Source: Cinnamomum chago
Taxonomy: Eukaryota; Streptophyta; Magnoliopsida; Laurales; Lauraceae
Reading direction: 5' to 3'
Assembly: GCA_038049695.1 (NCBI GenBank)
Contig: CP142451.1
Span: 66,159,501-66,223,500 of the forward strand
Length of the DNA: 64,000 nucleotides
The notes under the pieces were generated by a model. The model did no database searches and was not told the DNA's origin. It was given only the letters and a program-made list of their open reading frames with translations. Both the position numbers and the translations under genes were made by a program. Positions 22,423 to 34,134 of this stretch are shown piece by piece; positions within the stretch are counted from its first letter, which is position 1; every line of letters begins with the position of its first letter.

Positions 22423-25400
22423 TGTAAGACCCCGTCCCGAGTGACCTCGATTAGCATTAATTAAGTTGTGTTTTAGTTTAAGCGTGTTTAGTGGATTTTG
22501 GTTAAGTTGGGAATGGAATAGATTTTGATATAACTTTGGGGAATTTTGATTGCATTGTGATTAGTGGGGCCCTTTGGGGGTTCTTTTTTATGACCTTGCA
22601 TGTGCTTGGGGATTTATTGGAGATTCTTGCATTCATTGTTTTAATCCCGTTTTATTTGTATTGTTAATCCATACAACTTTTATGTTGATCCCGTGCACAT
22701 TCGAAATCCCGAAACCCGACTTTCCTAGCATTGATGGCAAAACAGTTATTGTGCACTAAATCTGTAACCAAAATTTGATATCCCCGAAACTCACGAAAAA
22801 TATGTTTTTTGGAAACTAGATATTTCGGTGATCGTTTTTTCCTTCTTCGTCGAATTCATTAGAAGTCCCGAAAGATATGATTTCAGCCTAACAAGTTTCT
22901 TAAGTGGTGGGACTCAACTCCAATTGCTTATAAGAGGAGAACCCATCTTCCCTTCTCCATTTTTCCAGCGCAACTCAGCCTAGGGTTTCTTCTCCCCTTT
23001 TCCTTCTCCTTCTTGCTCTCTTCATCTCAACCTCCCACCAAACTTGCACCAACATCAAAATGGACTTCATCATTCTCTTCCTCATCTTGAAGGCTACCTC
23101 TTGATACCATTTGTGAAGAAAACCACGCATTCCAAGATTTTCATTGAGCTAACTCTTGCCATTAGAAGACCTTACAAGTAAGTGATCATCTCTATCTCTT
23201 AGATATGTGTCCTTGTGACCCTAGAGAAGCTCCATCTCCATTATTGAAAGTTTTCTCCTTTTATTTCTTTGTTTGACCCATTTTAGGGTTTGTTTTGGGG
23301 GTTTCGCTTGTAGCTTTGGAGCTTGGATTTGGAAGAGTGTTTAGGCTTGATTTCTTGATTAGAAGGCCCAAGGCAAGTGGTTGAAATTATAGTTTGAGCA
23401 TTTAATGGTTTTATGAAGAATATGTTGGTTTTGTCATTTATGTTCACATTTATTAGCTTGCATTGATTTGAAATAAAGGCTCATTAAAGAGTTTTGTTAA
23501 CTCATTTATTGTCTTAAAAAATGTGATAGATAATTCTTCTTTTAACTCTTGATTATAGCTCAAATGAATTTTTATGGTTGTGAGTTTCTTCTCTCTTTGG
23601 TGATTGAATGTGAAAGGATGGTGGTGTTGGGTTGGATGTTTGTGAAATTTGGAGTCGTGGAGAAGTGTTGAAAGATGTATTGGAGGAGCTTATAGCTCAC
23701 TTTTATTGCATGAAATAAATGGGAAGTGACGAGAGTGGTTTGAGGAGGGAAAGAGCTCAAATCTGATCGTAGAAGGGCTTTTCCACACCTGGCGGTCAGC
23801 TGGCGGTCACCTATCGGCTAGCCGCTTGGTGACGGCGGCTAACCGCCAGATAACCGCACAGTCGCTGTCACTTTTCTAGGGAGCTGCATTTTCCCCTGAA
23901 GCCACGCGGTCAGTCTCACGGTTAGCCAGCAGCTAACCGCTATCCAACCGAACCATTTCGGTTACATTTCCAGTAACCTGTGTTTTATCAGGCGAACCGC
24001 GGTCAGCAACGCGATCAGCCAGCGGCTAACCGCCGAACCCAGCGGCGGCTAACCTCTAGGTAACCGAAATCACCCAGGAACCCTGAAATGAAGAGGGTTT
24101 TGGTCCCAATCATTTGCGCACCACTTTAGAGAATGATGGGGACTATTCACCTAGAGATATGTATGGATCTGTTTGAGGAAGAAACCATGTCACGAATATT
24201 TCGTTTGAAGTTGTAAAAATCCTATGGTGTATAAGGAGCTCGGAATGTCCCCAAACTCAAAGAGTACCAAGTGGTCATTAAATCGACATACGAGACCCCT
24301 ATTCAACTTAAACAAATCTTGAACCCCGGTACTTGTCTTGAGATTTTGAAAGATTCATTTGTATTTTACTATTTCTCGAACTTCCCATGTATTCTCGAAA
24401 ATGTTGAAATTGCAATTGTAGCATCTTGCTAGCTCGATAAGCATGCCCGAATTGATATGACAGTTGTGCCTTTGAGCACCTCATCTCGTTTATTTATGTA
24501 CTTGCACTTGATGTATTTCATACATGTTTGATATTGTCATTTGACCTATGAGTCGGCACTACTAAGCTTGGATAACCTTGTTGGTCTGATCCACTGACTT
24601 AGAGATCCCCCTCTTGTCCCGCCAACTGTAGTTTGGATCCTGCTATCCGGTTATTACCGTGGTCTTGTCCCAATGCCGCAGATTGCTACTGTGGTTCCCG
24701 ATGCCCGGCTCGCTACCGTGGTCATGTATAGTATATGTATATGTATTTATAAGATCCACTGTTTCTCCTCACCTCGAGTGACTGAGACCAGTGCATAGTT
24801 ATTGCTCTGTCACTTTAGTGATAGATGACTTAGCTTCGTGTGGTTGCCATCTTGCTTGTTTCCCCGTTTCCTTGGTTACCTTTACATGTTTTACAATGCA
24901 TACTTGTATTTGTATAAATGTTTTATCTCGTTTATAGAAATTGTTATTTAGACAGGTTTAAAATGCTTTTGAAGGCAAACTCATTTATTATTTTACTGTC
25001 ATTGTATTTTACCCATTTGCCAAACCGTCGTGTTTGACCCACTCTTTGGTACTCAGGTCCGGATATTGCCTACCCCGAGGCGGAGCTTGAGGACGCGGTT
25101 GGTGAACTGCAACGCCTAGTTAAGTGGCATGCTGATGATGTTGTTTAGACATTTGACTGCTTGAGAGACATAACATTTTGGGAACGTTTAACCATTCTTT
25201 TAGGGATTGGTATTTTGTTTATATTGGCATTTGTAGGCCTCTATTTTTGGGAATGTAATTAAATGATCTTTTGTAAACTTTAACTTTACTTTTGGGAAAG
25301 CACTAATGATCATTGCTCATTTTGATACTTGGTTATACATGTGATTTATCTTGTGAATAGAAATGAATTATCATTTGATTTAATACACGCTTCCGCATTT

Positions 25401-25544
25401 AAATAGAAACATTTATTGTATTGATGTGATATCCTCACCGCGGGCACCTATGGGAAATTAAATCAATAAAAGCGACACTTCTCTTACACAACAATCACCG
25501 CGATCCCGATCCCGGATTGGGATTCCTGGTCCGGGGTCGCGACA
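22423..25544 (+). mobile_element. solo LTR of family B'
   Basis: A 3122-bp LTR with TG...CA ends (TGTAAGACCCCGTCCCG to GGGGTCGCGACA) and a perfect 5-bp TSD ATGTT on both sides (22418-22422, 25545-25549). It has no interior, so it is a solo LTR left by LTR-LTR recombination. It is homologous to the family B LTRs at 44427 and 54829 in many blocks (GGGGCCCTTTGGGGGTTC, ACTAGATATTTCG, CCTATGAGTCGGCA, CCGTCGTGT). A TATA-like TTATAAG lies at 22928-22934. A cluster of GGCGGT/GGCTAACCGC words fills 23790-24070. Confidence 0.9.
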
Positions 25545-25550
25545 ATGTTT

Positions 25551-25614
25551 TCTCTGGATGTCGATGTAGGAGGAGATGTGGTAATCACTCACCGTCGATT
25601 TGAGAAAAGGTTCC
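25551..25614. repeat. right copy of the 75-bp tandem repeat
   Basis: It matches 22349-22414. The solo LTR inserted between the two copies. Confidence 0.8.
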
Positions 25615-25859
25615 ATCTCGGCTGCCATTCCACTATGGGCTTGAAATTTCTCTTTTCTTTTGAATGAAGGCATGGCCGTGCTCTTCCTTTTCAATTTCTT
25701 GATTCTGGAGATTTGTGCACACTGTTGGAAGTAGGTGGGCCTCGTAGATAGGTTTTCAAAACTTTTTGACACACTTGACTCAGGGATCAAGTACCCATAA
25801 GGCCATAAACCACATTTAGGATCCAATCCCTCAAACCCATCAACCATGTACAGTAATAA

Positions 25860-27396
25860 ACTCTATCTAGAAGATAGAAATAACATCAATCAAGCAACCA
25901 CAAAATCTACAACATACAAGGAGGTAGATTATACCTTTGGAGATCGATTGTGCTCTAATGGAGAAGAAGACTTGCTAGATAAAGAAACTCTTTCTTAGTA
26001 GCTAATTAGGATCTTCAAGACCTAATTGTCTTCCATGCTATGACCCACTTTAGATCTCTTTTGTTAAGAAGAATGGTGGAATCTTCAAGAAGAAAACCAA
26101 CTAGAAGCTCTAAGGAAACCGGAATAGAAACTAGAAGAGAGATGAGAAAGAAGATGTGCAACTCTTGCACTATAGGGCTGGGCGTGGACTCCAATGCATG
26201 GGGGCGTCCAAGGGGTTTTGCTCCCTTTTATATAGCCTATGACTCCACCTCTTACTAATAATCAATAGAAGTCTATCTTCCACAAGAATTAGTAACATTC
26301 TCTTCTTACTATTACCACTATTAGAAGTCTTACATCAAATAGAAATAGTAACTTTCTAATTCCTCTCCTTTTGAGTTTAAGTAGAATTAGTAATGATCTA
26401 ATCTTGGGCTAATGTGGGGACCACTAGGGATTCTATAGAAAGTTGGCTCCAACTAGGACACCGCAACTCCACATCTCATGTGCTATCCGGACTCATAGTT
26501 AATTGTAAATAACTCCACTATATAAATGCAATTGCATTCTAGTCTTAGGAATAAATTACAAAGAAGACCCTAAACTTTTGTATGACCACAAGTAGGCCTC
26601 TATCAATATCAATGGATCAATTGAATTAAATTTGTCGCTTCCAATCTTAGATCCACATCTTATTATAATTGAGACCCAATTAATCACAGTAATCATCAGT
26701 ACTATTCAATTAACTCTAAATTGAAATGGGTGCGTACTTATTAATGATAAATCCATTAATTGGCACAAGGGGATGATAGAGATAGATTCCATCTTGACCA
26801 TTAAATGTTCCGGCAGTCTTACTACCACATACCCAATACACCGAGGTATTGACCTACAGTTGGCCTCACTCATTGGTGACTCAAAGCAAATGAATGGATA
26901 GAAACTTGAGTTCATTAATATCTCAAGATTGAGAGCCTATTGTTAGGGAATTATAAGAGCAGACCTTAAAGTAAAGACAATGTTTCATAAGGTGCTTCTC
27001 ATGGTCCTTCAATACATCCAATGTACCAGCACCATGATCCAGAATTTTACATTATGATGATCGAGACAAATCACACTATCTCATAGTAATCAATGTGTTG
27101 CAACCTTATCAGATGAGATGCTCAGTCTCATCATTGCAGGTTGTGGAGATATTTAAGTATAAGATTTATGACACATATCTCCCGTAGGTGGATCTCATCA
27201 ATACACATATATCACATCTAATATACTAATGAGACTCGGTTCATCTCATGAACCATCATGTCATATTTATTGGTTATGTGCATAAAGTAATAAAACACCA
27301 TTCATCTCATGAAAGGAAAGCATGATTATATTGATAAATAGAGAAATAAATTAATTTATTTCATTATCTGATGGATTGAGACCATACAAACTAACA
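25860..27396 (-). repeat. LTR-like repeat F, minus-strand copy
   Basis: On the minus strand this aligns over most of its length with the plus-strand copy at 28550-31790. The shared start is TGTTAG.TTGTATG, followed by matching blocks about host flank AACTCAAGTTTCTA, GAGTGAGGCCAAC and CCCTAGTGGTCCCCA. The shared end lies near TCTTCTAGATAG. No coding capacity. It behaves like a long LTR, but no PBS or PPT was identified and the outer boundary is uncertain. A 5-base TSD was not found. Confidence 0.65.
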
Positions 27397-27399
27397 CAC

Positions 27400-28545
27400 A
27401 CATAGTCTCGAAGAGAGAGAGGTTCTATTCGGCTAAGTGGGTGTGAACCAATTTCGATTTCATGTGTTTGGGCTGTTGATGATTATGACGATGATGTGAA
27501 TGGAGGGTTTTGTGGTTTGAATGAAGCCATAACTTTGGTGGTGGGACCGTTTGGATTTGATGGCCTGATGGCTTAGACCCACTTTGATGATGGGTTTGAT
27601 TTTGATGGTGATGATGAATCTTGGCTTTGACGGGTTTGGTTTGTGATTGGACCTATTTGACGAAGACATGCTTGGTGGAGTTCGACAGTGTAGATTGACC
27701 ATGGCTTGGCCTTGATGTTCAAATTTTGATGATGGTAGGGCAAATCCAATGGTAAGATACACTTTTTGGATGGCCCTGTGTATGCCTTTGGAATGGAACT
27801 TGTATTCATGGCACCTTGGCCCTGAGTTTTGAGACTTTTTGAAGCATGAACACTGTAGCCTTTCTTTTTTTTCCCCTTTTTATAGCACTGCACTGTTTGC
27901 ATGAGAATTTGCACGTAGAACTATGTGCCTCATGTATTTTCCTTTTTTGTTTCTGCACTTCTTTCCTTTTTCTGTATTGTCTCATCTGCATTGGATGCAT
28001 TAGATGTCCTCTAGTGTCCCTGGGTTTTCTCTGTTGGCCTTGGAACGGAGTATCAAACTTTCGGGTTTTGTTCCAATCTGATTTTATCAGAGCTTTTACT
28101 TAGGGGAGATGATGTCGAGTTTTCGTTAGGATTTTCTTCTTAGCTGAAGTTTTAATGAACTTAGCATTGGGGATCTTTTTCTTCAAATTTCGGGGCCATT
28201 ATTGACTTGGAAATAAAGTATGATGAGGTGGCAAAGAATTGAACAACTGCAAAAGGGGACTTTGGACCCATATTTAGAGCAAGGGTCGCAGGCCCCTGAC
28301 TTTCTGCGACCCCCTCTCGGCCTCCAGGGGTCGCAGGCCTCCCTGTTTCTCTTCCACCAAGGGTTGAGGGCTTGTAGGCCCTTGTTTTAGAATCTTAGGG
28401 GTTGTGACCCCTTTGGCTTGCACAAAAGAAATTCTCTCTTCTTTTTCCAGTTTTGGAACTTTTTTCATATGGTTTTACATGACAATTTTGATTGTATTCC
28501 TTCACCATTGCATTGATTTTGTTTCTTGTATTAATACAAACTTTC
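27400..28545. other. spacer between inverted F copies
   Basis: No gene was recognised. It contains GGGTCGCAGG-type GC-rich words near 28285-28340. Frames at 27460-27914 have no motifs. Confidence 0.4.
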
Positions 28546-28549
28546 TTTT

Positions 28550-31500
28550 TGTTAGATTGTATGTCCTCAATCCGGTAGATGATCCGAATAAATTGATTTA
28601 TTCTTTAATTGTTTTATATTTTCATGCTTTATTCATGTGATGAATGGTGTTTTATTCTGTGATCGCACATAACCAACACAAAATGACATGATTGCTCATG
28701 AGATGAACCGGAGATGAACCGGAGCCTACAACTGTACTTGATGTGAACAATGTGTGTGGATGAGATCCACATGCAAGAGACAAAGTTTACAGATTTTATA
28801 CTTAAAGTATTCTCACAACCAGTGATGAGATTGGGTATTTCATCTGACAAGGTTGCAACACTATGATCATTTTGAGATAGTGTGGTTCATCAGAGTGTAA
28901 GACTCTCGATCATTGTGCTGGTACATTAGATGTAATGAAAGACCTTATGAAAATCTATCTTTGATTAGGGACTGCTCTCATAATTCCCAAGCAATAGGAT
29001 CTTAATCCTTAGAGATTAATGAACTCAAGTTTCTACTATGCATTTACTTTGAGTTACTAATGAGTGAGGCCAACCATAGGTGAACACCTTGGTGTCTTGG
29101 GTACAAGGTAGTAGGACTATAGGAACATATAATTCTGAAGATGGAAGCTATCTTCTAAGAGAAAAATATCACCTCGTGCCAATTAATAGATTTATTATTG
29201 GTAAGAGCGCACTCATATCAATTAAGAGTTAATTGGATGGTACTGATGATCATTGTGATTAATTGGGTCACAAGGATAATAAGATGTGAATCTAATTTGG
29301 TTGGACATATTTATTCCAATGGATCTATGTATATAATTGATGGAGGGGTCCACTTGTAGTAATTGAGATGTTCAGGATATTCTTATAAATATTCCTAAGA
29401 TTGGAGTGCAATTGCATTTATAGAGGAATTGAAAGTCCAGGATCCGAACCATAAGGGGGGGGGGGGGGGGGGTGAGCTTCAAAATAGTGACCAATTATGA
29501 CCTATTTTAACTTTTTTAATTCAATTAGTCACAAGTGATGATATAGAACTAAAATGCGGAAGCTAACAAATAATCATCACAAAGAATTCACCATAACACA
29601 ATGATTTATAGTGGTTCGGCCTCAATGCCTACATCCACTACCGGCTTGTGATCCAACACCCCACCGGATTTCCACTATCTATGCTTTTCAATAGGCTAAC
29701 CAATAACCTTTACAATATGCTTTTCTAAGGATAAGCAATAACCTAAACACTATGCTTTTCTAAGGCTAAGCAATAAACCTAAACACTATGCTTTTCTAAG
29801 GCTAAGCAATAACCTATACACTATGCTTTTCTAAGGCTAAGCAATAACCTTTACAAGTGAAGATTTCTCAAAGAAAATATCTTTACAAACACTCTAAGAG
29901 ATACAATATAAGCTCAAATACAATGCCTCTAAAACATGCAGATATGAAAGTGTAAAACAAACTCACACAACTCTCTATGTAATGCAAAGATGAATGCACA
30001 GGATGTATGTGTGTGATCGAACTTCAATCAAAGTTGAAAGTGAGGCTCAAATGATATGTGCTCAAAGCATTTCAAAGTTTGAAGAACAGAAATAATTAGA
30101 TTGAAGTTGTATTGCAAATCACATATTCTTTTTCAAAAAGACAACTTGTAAAGATTTCAATAATCAAGAAATGCAAGTTGTACGAAGATTTAAATAATAA
30201 GGAACATGTAATGAAGGAGCAAAGTTGTTTTCATAACTTAAAGATTTATATGAGATAATAGAGTGAAAACAACTAGTTAAAGACTCAACCAAGTAGAGTA
30301 ATCATGCATCTAATGAAAACAAGAAAGTTGAAGTAAGCATGATTTATATAAGAAGGCAATGACTTGGTATGAGACTAAGTGATGAATCCTATAAAGAATA
30401 AATCAAAGATAATGTAGAGGGTTCAACTCATCAAAGTTAGCATGTTACAAGAAATTTTCCAATAAGATATATTAGCATGTAACAAATGAGAAGAGCAAAG
30501 CTTACTAAGATGTTTAACTTATATCAAGCTTTGTCTCTTCAAGATGTTTCCCTTGCTCCTTTGTGTTAAACTTGTTCTTGGGTTTGAAAAATGTTCAGAA
30601 GAAAAACTCCCAAGATTGGTCTCCAAGAAGACTCTCTAAAGCTCTCTCACAAAACAAGGAGTGAACTTCTTAAATAAGAAAAACAGAGTCCAACGGATCT
30701 CTTGTCGGTCGACCGACAAGGAGGGTTCGGTCGACCGACCCCCAATGGTCATAAATTTTTGAAACAATTCTCTTGTCGGTTCACCGACACTCATTCGGTC
30801 GACCGACATGGGACCGACACCTGACCGACAGAGTAAAAAGGACTGAAAGTAAGCTCTCTGGAAACGGAACCGACACAAGGTTCGGTCAGGAACTGGAACA
30901 GCTTCGGTCGACCGACAACCGACTGACAAGCTGACCGATAGAAAAACAGCTTGCTGGAAATGGAACCGGCAAAGGCTCGGTTGAGCTCGGTTCCTATGTC
31001 GGTTAGCTGAGACTTGACCGACAAGCTGACCGACAGAGAAAATAGTCAGAAGATCTGAAGGTTTTGCCTAGAAAATCTTTGGAACAAGGATTAACACAGA
31101 AAATAAAAAGATTTCTAAGCCAAATAAAAATACATTTTGACACAAAATGAAATCAACCAAAGGGATTTTGAATAAAACAAGATAGGGTTAATTTTCAAAC
31201 AAGATTTTCAATAAATCAAAATGCAATGTTGAGATTAGGTGATGTGATGAAAATGAATGCATGTGTTAACCATCAAATTGCAAACTACATAGATCTAATA
31301 GGAATCCCTAGTGGTCCCCATGCTAGCCCTAAAAAGAGAGTTATTAATTCAATTGGAACTCTTAAAGGAAGGAGGAGTAGGACACATACTTATAATAGAA
31401 GCAAGACTCCTAATTATAGGATAACAGGAGGTTCACGTGCTATATATTGAGGAGAGGGGGCTGGACATCCAAGGCATCTCACACGCCCAAGTCCCCCTCT

Positions 31501-31790
31501 CTCTCTCCTCTCCTCTTCTCTCCTCTGGTTTCCTTCTAGAGAACTTAGGGATTTCTTCTCCTTAGAGATCCTACCATTCTTTTTGAGAATTTCTCATCAC
31601 GAGGGTCATAGCGTGGTAGAACACAAGGTGTTGGAGATCTTGATTGTTCTTACGATAGCGTTTCACAACAACTAAAGTAATTAACTCCTCGATTTGAGCA
31701 CAACCGGGCTCTTAAGGTATAGATCTATTTCATGTCTTCTTGTAGATTCTTTGGATGCATGTTGTTGTTTTTATCTTCTAGATAGTTTAG
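28550..31790 (+). repeat. LTR-like repeat F, plus-strand copy, split by a solo LTR
   Basis: This is the inverted partner of 25860-27396. Homology runs from 28550 to 29429, stops at a solo LTR (29430-31300) and resumes at 31301 with GGAATCCCTAGTGGTCC. An imperfect repeat of about 50 bp around GGATGTATGAGRTACTAACC lies just past its end at about 31900-31980. Confidence 0.65.
29430..31300 (-). mobile_element. solo LTR of family C/D, minus strand
   Basis: A 1871-bp LTR whose minus-strand ends are TATTAGATC (start, decayed) and GGACTTTCA (end). It has a perfect TSD GGAAT (29425-29429, 31301-31305). A run of 18 G (29455-29472) is the expanded C tract present near the 3' end of all C/D LTRs. It carries the AAGGCTAAGCAATAACC tandem units (29690-29860) and many CGGTCGACCG palindromes (30701-31030), including a perfect 20-bp palindrome CTTGTCGGTCGACCGACAAG at 30701-30720. 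Confidence 0.9.
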
Positions 31791-31799
31791 CTCTGATCA

Positions 31800-32390
31800 G
31801 GCAGGTCGACTGGGTACACACAGACAACAACATGCAAATCTATTTTTCCCGATCCGTAGTTCGTTTTGGCAACCTGTTTTTCCGCTGCAAATTAGCAGCA
31901 TGGATGTATGAGATACTAACCATGCAGGTTTCTTAATCCGCAGTTCGTTTGGATGTATGAGGTACTAACCCTGTAGGTTTCTTGTCCTCTTCATATGGCC
32001 CGCAAGTCTTTTTCTTTCCCTTTTTGGATATTGGTTTAACTAGGGCAACTTGTAAAGAGCATCATGGTTTTCTTGGTTTCACACGAAAGAGCATGGCATG
32101 ATGATTTCCCTAAGCCCATTTTTTTCCATTAATTAGATTGTCATGTTAGTCTCATTGTTGAGACATATGAATTTATGTAATTTTTATTTTTATCAATTTT
32201 GTAAACTCTGGCTGCGTCTAAAGACAAGAAGGAAGGCAATGTTGGATCCTTAACTAAAGAGTTTGGCGATACCCAAAGAATTTGAGGAATCCCAAAAGTC
32301 TAAATGTGTAAGAAGTCAAAAAGTCTATTATGCTTAAGGCATGTGGAGGAGAGGACTAGTTTCTATTTTAATTTATTGCCTTTTATGCAT
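31800..32390. other. unassigned flank
   Basis: No gene was recognised between repeat F and the next solo LTR, apart from the 50-bp imperfect repeat at 31900-31980. Confidence 0.4.
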
Positions 32391-32901
32391 GTATGTGGTA
32401 GGGATTTTGTATTTGCAATTTGATGGATGCATTAACATATTCATATCATTTGAATTTACACTCATGCATTGTTTTAAAATATCTTGAAATCTTGATTTTT
32501 ACATGCATTGGTTTTAGACTTGAAGAAATCTTGTTTTATGCATGTTTTGTTTCTAAACTTGGATGCATTGGATTTAGAATCAAAACTCTTTTGAAAACCT
32601 AATTCTTTGTGCATTACTTTTGTGAAATCATATTGAGAATTTAGGTTTGTGTCTTGCATATTTTCATCACTTTCAGAATCATCTTTGTATGCATTTTCAT
32701 TTGAAAAAGAGTTTTTAGAAATCAAGCTAGCCTTTGTTTTTAAAGTTTCGAATCTTTTTTTTGGCTTTGTGTGTTTCATGTTTTTAAAACTCTTAGAATG
32801 TTTTAAAACATGTTTTTCAAGCTTGATTTAGTGGCCAAAAGTTTCCCTAAGAAAAAACTTTGAAATATGATTTTTTGGAAATTTTGGCCCCAGGGGGTCG
32901 G

Positions 32902-33075
32902 CCAGCAGTGTCGTCGGTCGACCGGCCCCGGGGTCCCGGTCGACCGGCGACACTGCTGGCTGACTGGGTCCCTGGAGCTCCAACGGTCACTTTTTTGACC
33001 GTTGTGATCCCGGTCGACCGAGACCTCTTTGCAGGTCGACCGAGGACTAGCCGTTGGGCACTTTTTGGCTATAAA
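32902..33075 (+). promoter_or_regulatory. LTR promoter with stacked palindromes
   Basis: The arm at 32902-32925 (starting CCAGCAGTGTCG) pairs with 32936-32959 at 23 of 24 positions, the odd one being a G-T pair. Each arm itself contains the palindrome CGGTCGACCG. A second hairpin has 9-bp arms CAACGGTCA/TGACCGTTG (32981-32989, 32996-33004). Two more GGTCGACCG words follow, then a TATA box about 65 bp downstream. The layout recurs in all C/D LTRs of the window. Confidence 0.75.
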
Positions 33076-33712
33076 GTCCATTCATTTCCAACCTTTTTCA
33101 AGGCTTGATACATGAACTTTTGAGACCATATTGGAGCCAAAGAAAGGGGAAGAAGTTGGAAAGGCTAGAGGGCAATTTGGAAATCAAATACTTGAGTTTT
33201 AAAAAGGTACACTTTACTTGTATTTTGATTTCCATTAAAATTAGAATCTATGCATGTTTAAATCTTTGTATTTTCTTTTATGCATGATTTCTAGTTTGTA
33301 AAGAGATGTTTAGCAAACTCAAATCATCTTTGGTAAATTAGTTTGGTTTGCAAACTCTCTTATCCTAATCACATGTGTTCTTAGACTTTAACATTCATAC
33401 AACTTGTTTATTTCATTTTTTCAAAGTTGTTTGAATCTTTTATGTGATTAGTTTTCTCTTCAATCATCATTTTATAAGCCTTGATTTTAAAATGCATCAT
33501 GCATTCATTTAAGAGCTTCATTGTTGAATTTGATTGAAGAAAAGCATTCATACACTTGTGCACACACTTTAACTTGTTTTAGTGTATGATTGTAATTGGA
33601 ATTTCACTTTCACATTAGCCTATTTAAGAGGCAATTCCATTGTGCTTAAATTGTATCTCTTGGAGTGTTCTTTTGTGAAGACACCATCTTAGAGAAATAT
33701 TCATTTGTAAAG

Positions 33713-33872
33713 GTTATTGCTTAGCCTAAGAAAAGCATCTTGTAAGGTTATTGCTTAGCCTAAGAAAAGCATTTTGTAAAGGTTATTGCTTAGCCTAGAA
33801 AAGCACATTGAGAGGTTGTTGTTTAGCCTACAAAAACAACATTGTAAGGGTTATTGCTTAGCCTAGTAAAAA
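33713..33872 (+). repeat. mini-hairpin tandem units with AGCCT loop
   Basis: Five direct units of about 30 bp. Most read TTGCTTAGCCTAAGAAAAGCAT, in which GCTT pairs with AAGC around the fixed loop AGCCT. In one unit the arms are instead GTTGTTT (33818-33824) and AAACAAC (33834-33840), still complementary. Confidence 0.8.
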
Positions 33873-34134
33873 GCATAAATAGTGGAATCCGGTGGGGTGA
33901 TTAGATCACAAGCCGGTAGTGGACGTAGGCATTGAGGCCGAACCACTATAAACCTTGGTGTTGTGGTGCTTGCTTGTGGTGATTCTTTTATTAGCTTCCG
34001 CATCTTATTTGATTAATATCATCACATGTGACTAGTTTACCTTAAAGAATTAAAATTGGTCTAAATTGGTCATAGTTGTAGCACACCCTATTCACCCCCC
34101 CTCTAGGGTTAGGATCCCAAGGACTTTCAGTATG

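Larger units (their letters stand above)
32396..34129 (+). mobile_element. solo LTR of family C/D, plus strand
   Basis: A 1734-bp LTR from TGGTAGGGATTTTG to GGACTTTCA, with a perfect TSD GTATG (32391-32395, 34130-34134). It is closely related to the partial LTR at 60688-61769. It contains a long promoter-proximal hairpin (32902-32959), a second hairpin (32981-33004), a TATA box CTATAAA (33069-33075) and five GGTTATTGCTTAGCCT-type units (33713-33870). Confidence 0.92.

Noticed and set aside
23572..23760. Minus-strand frame inside the B' solo LTR
   Set aside because: It lies wholly within LTR sequence and is not conserved in the B LTRs.
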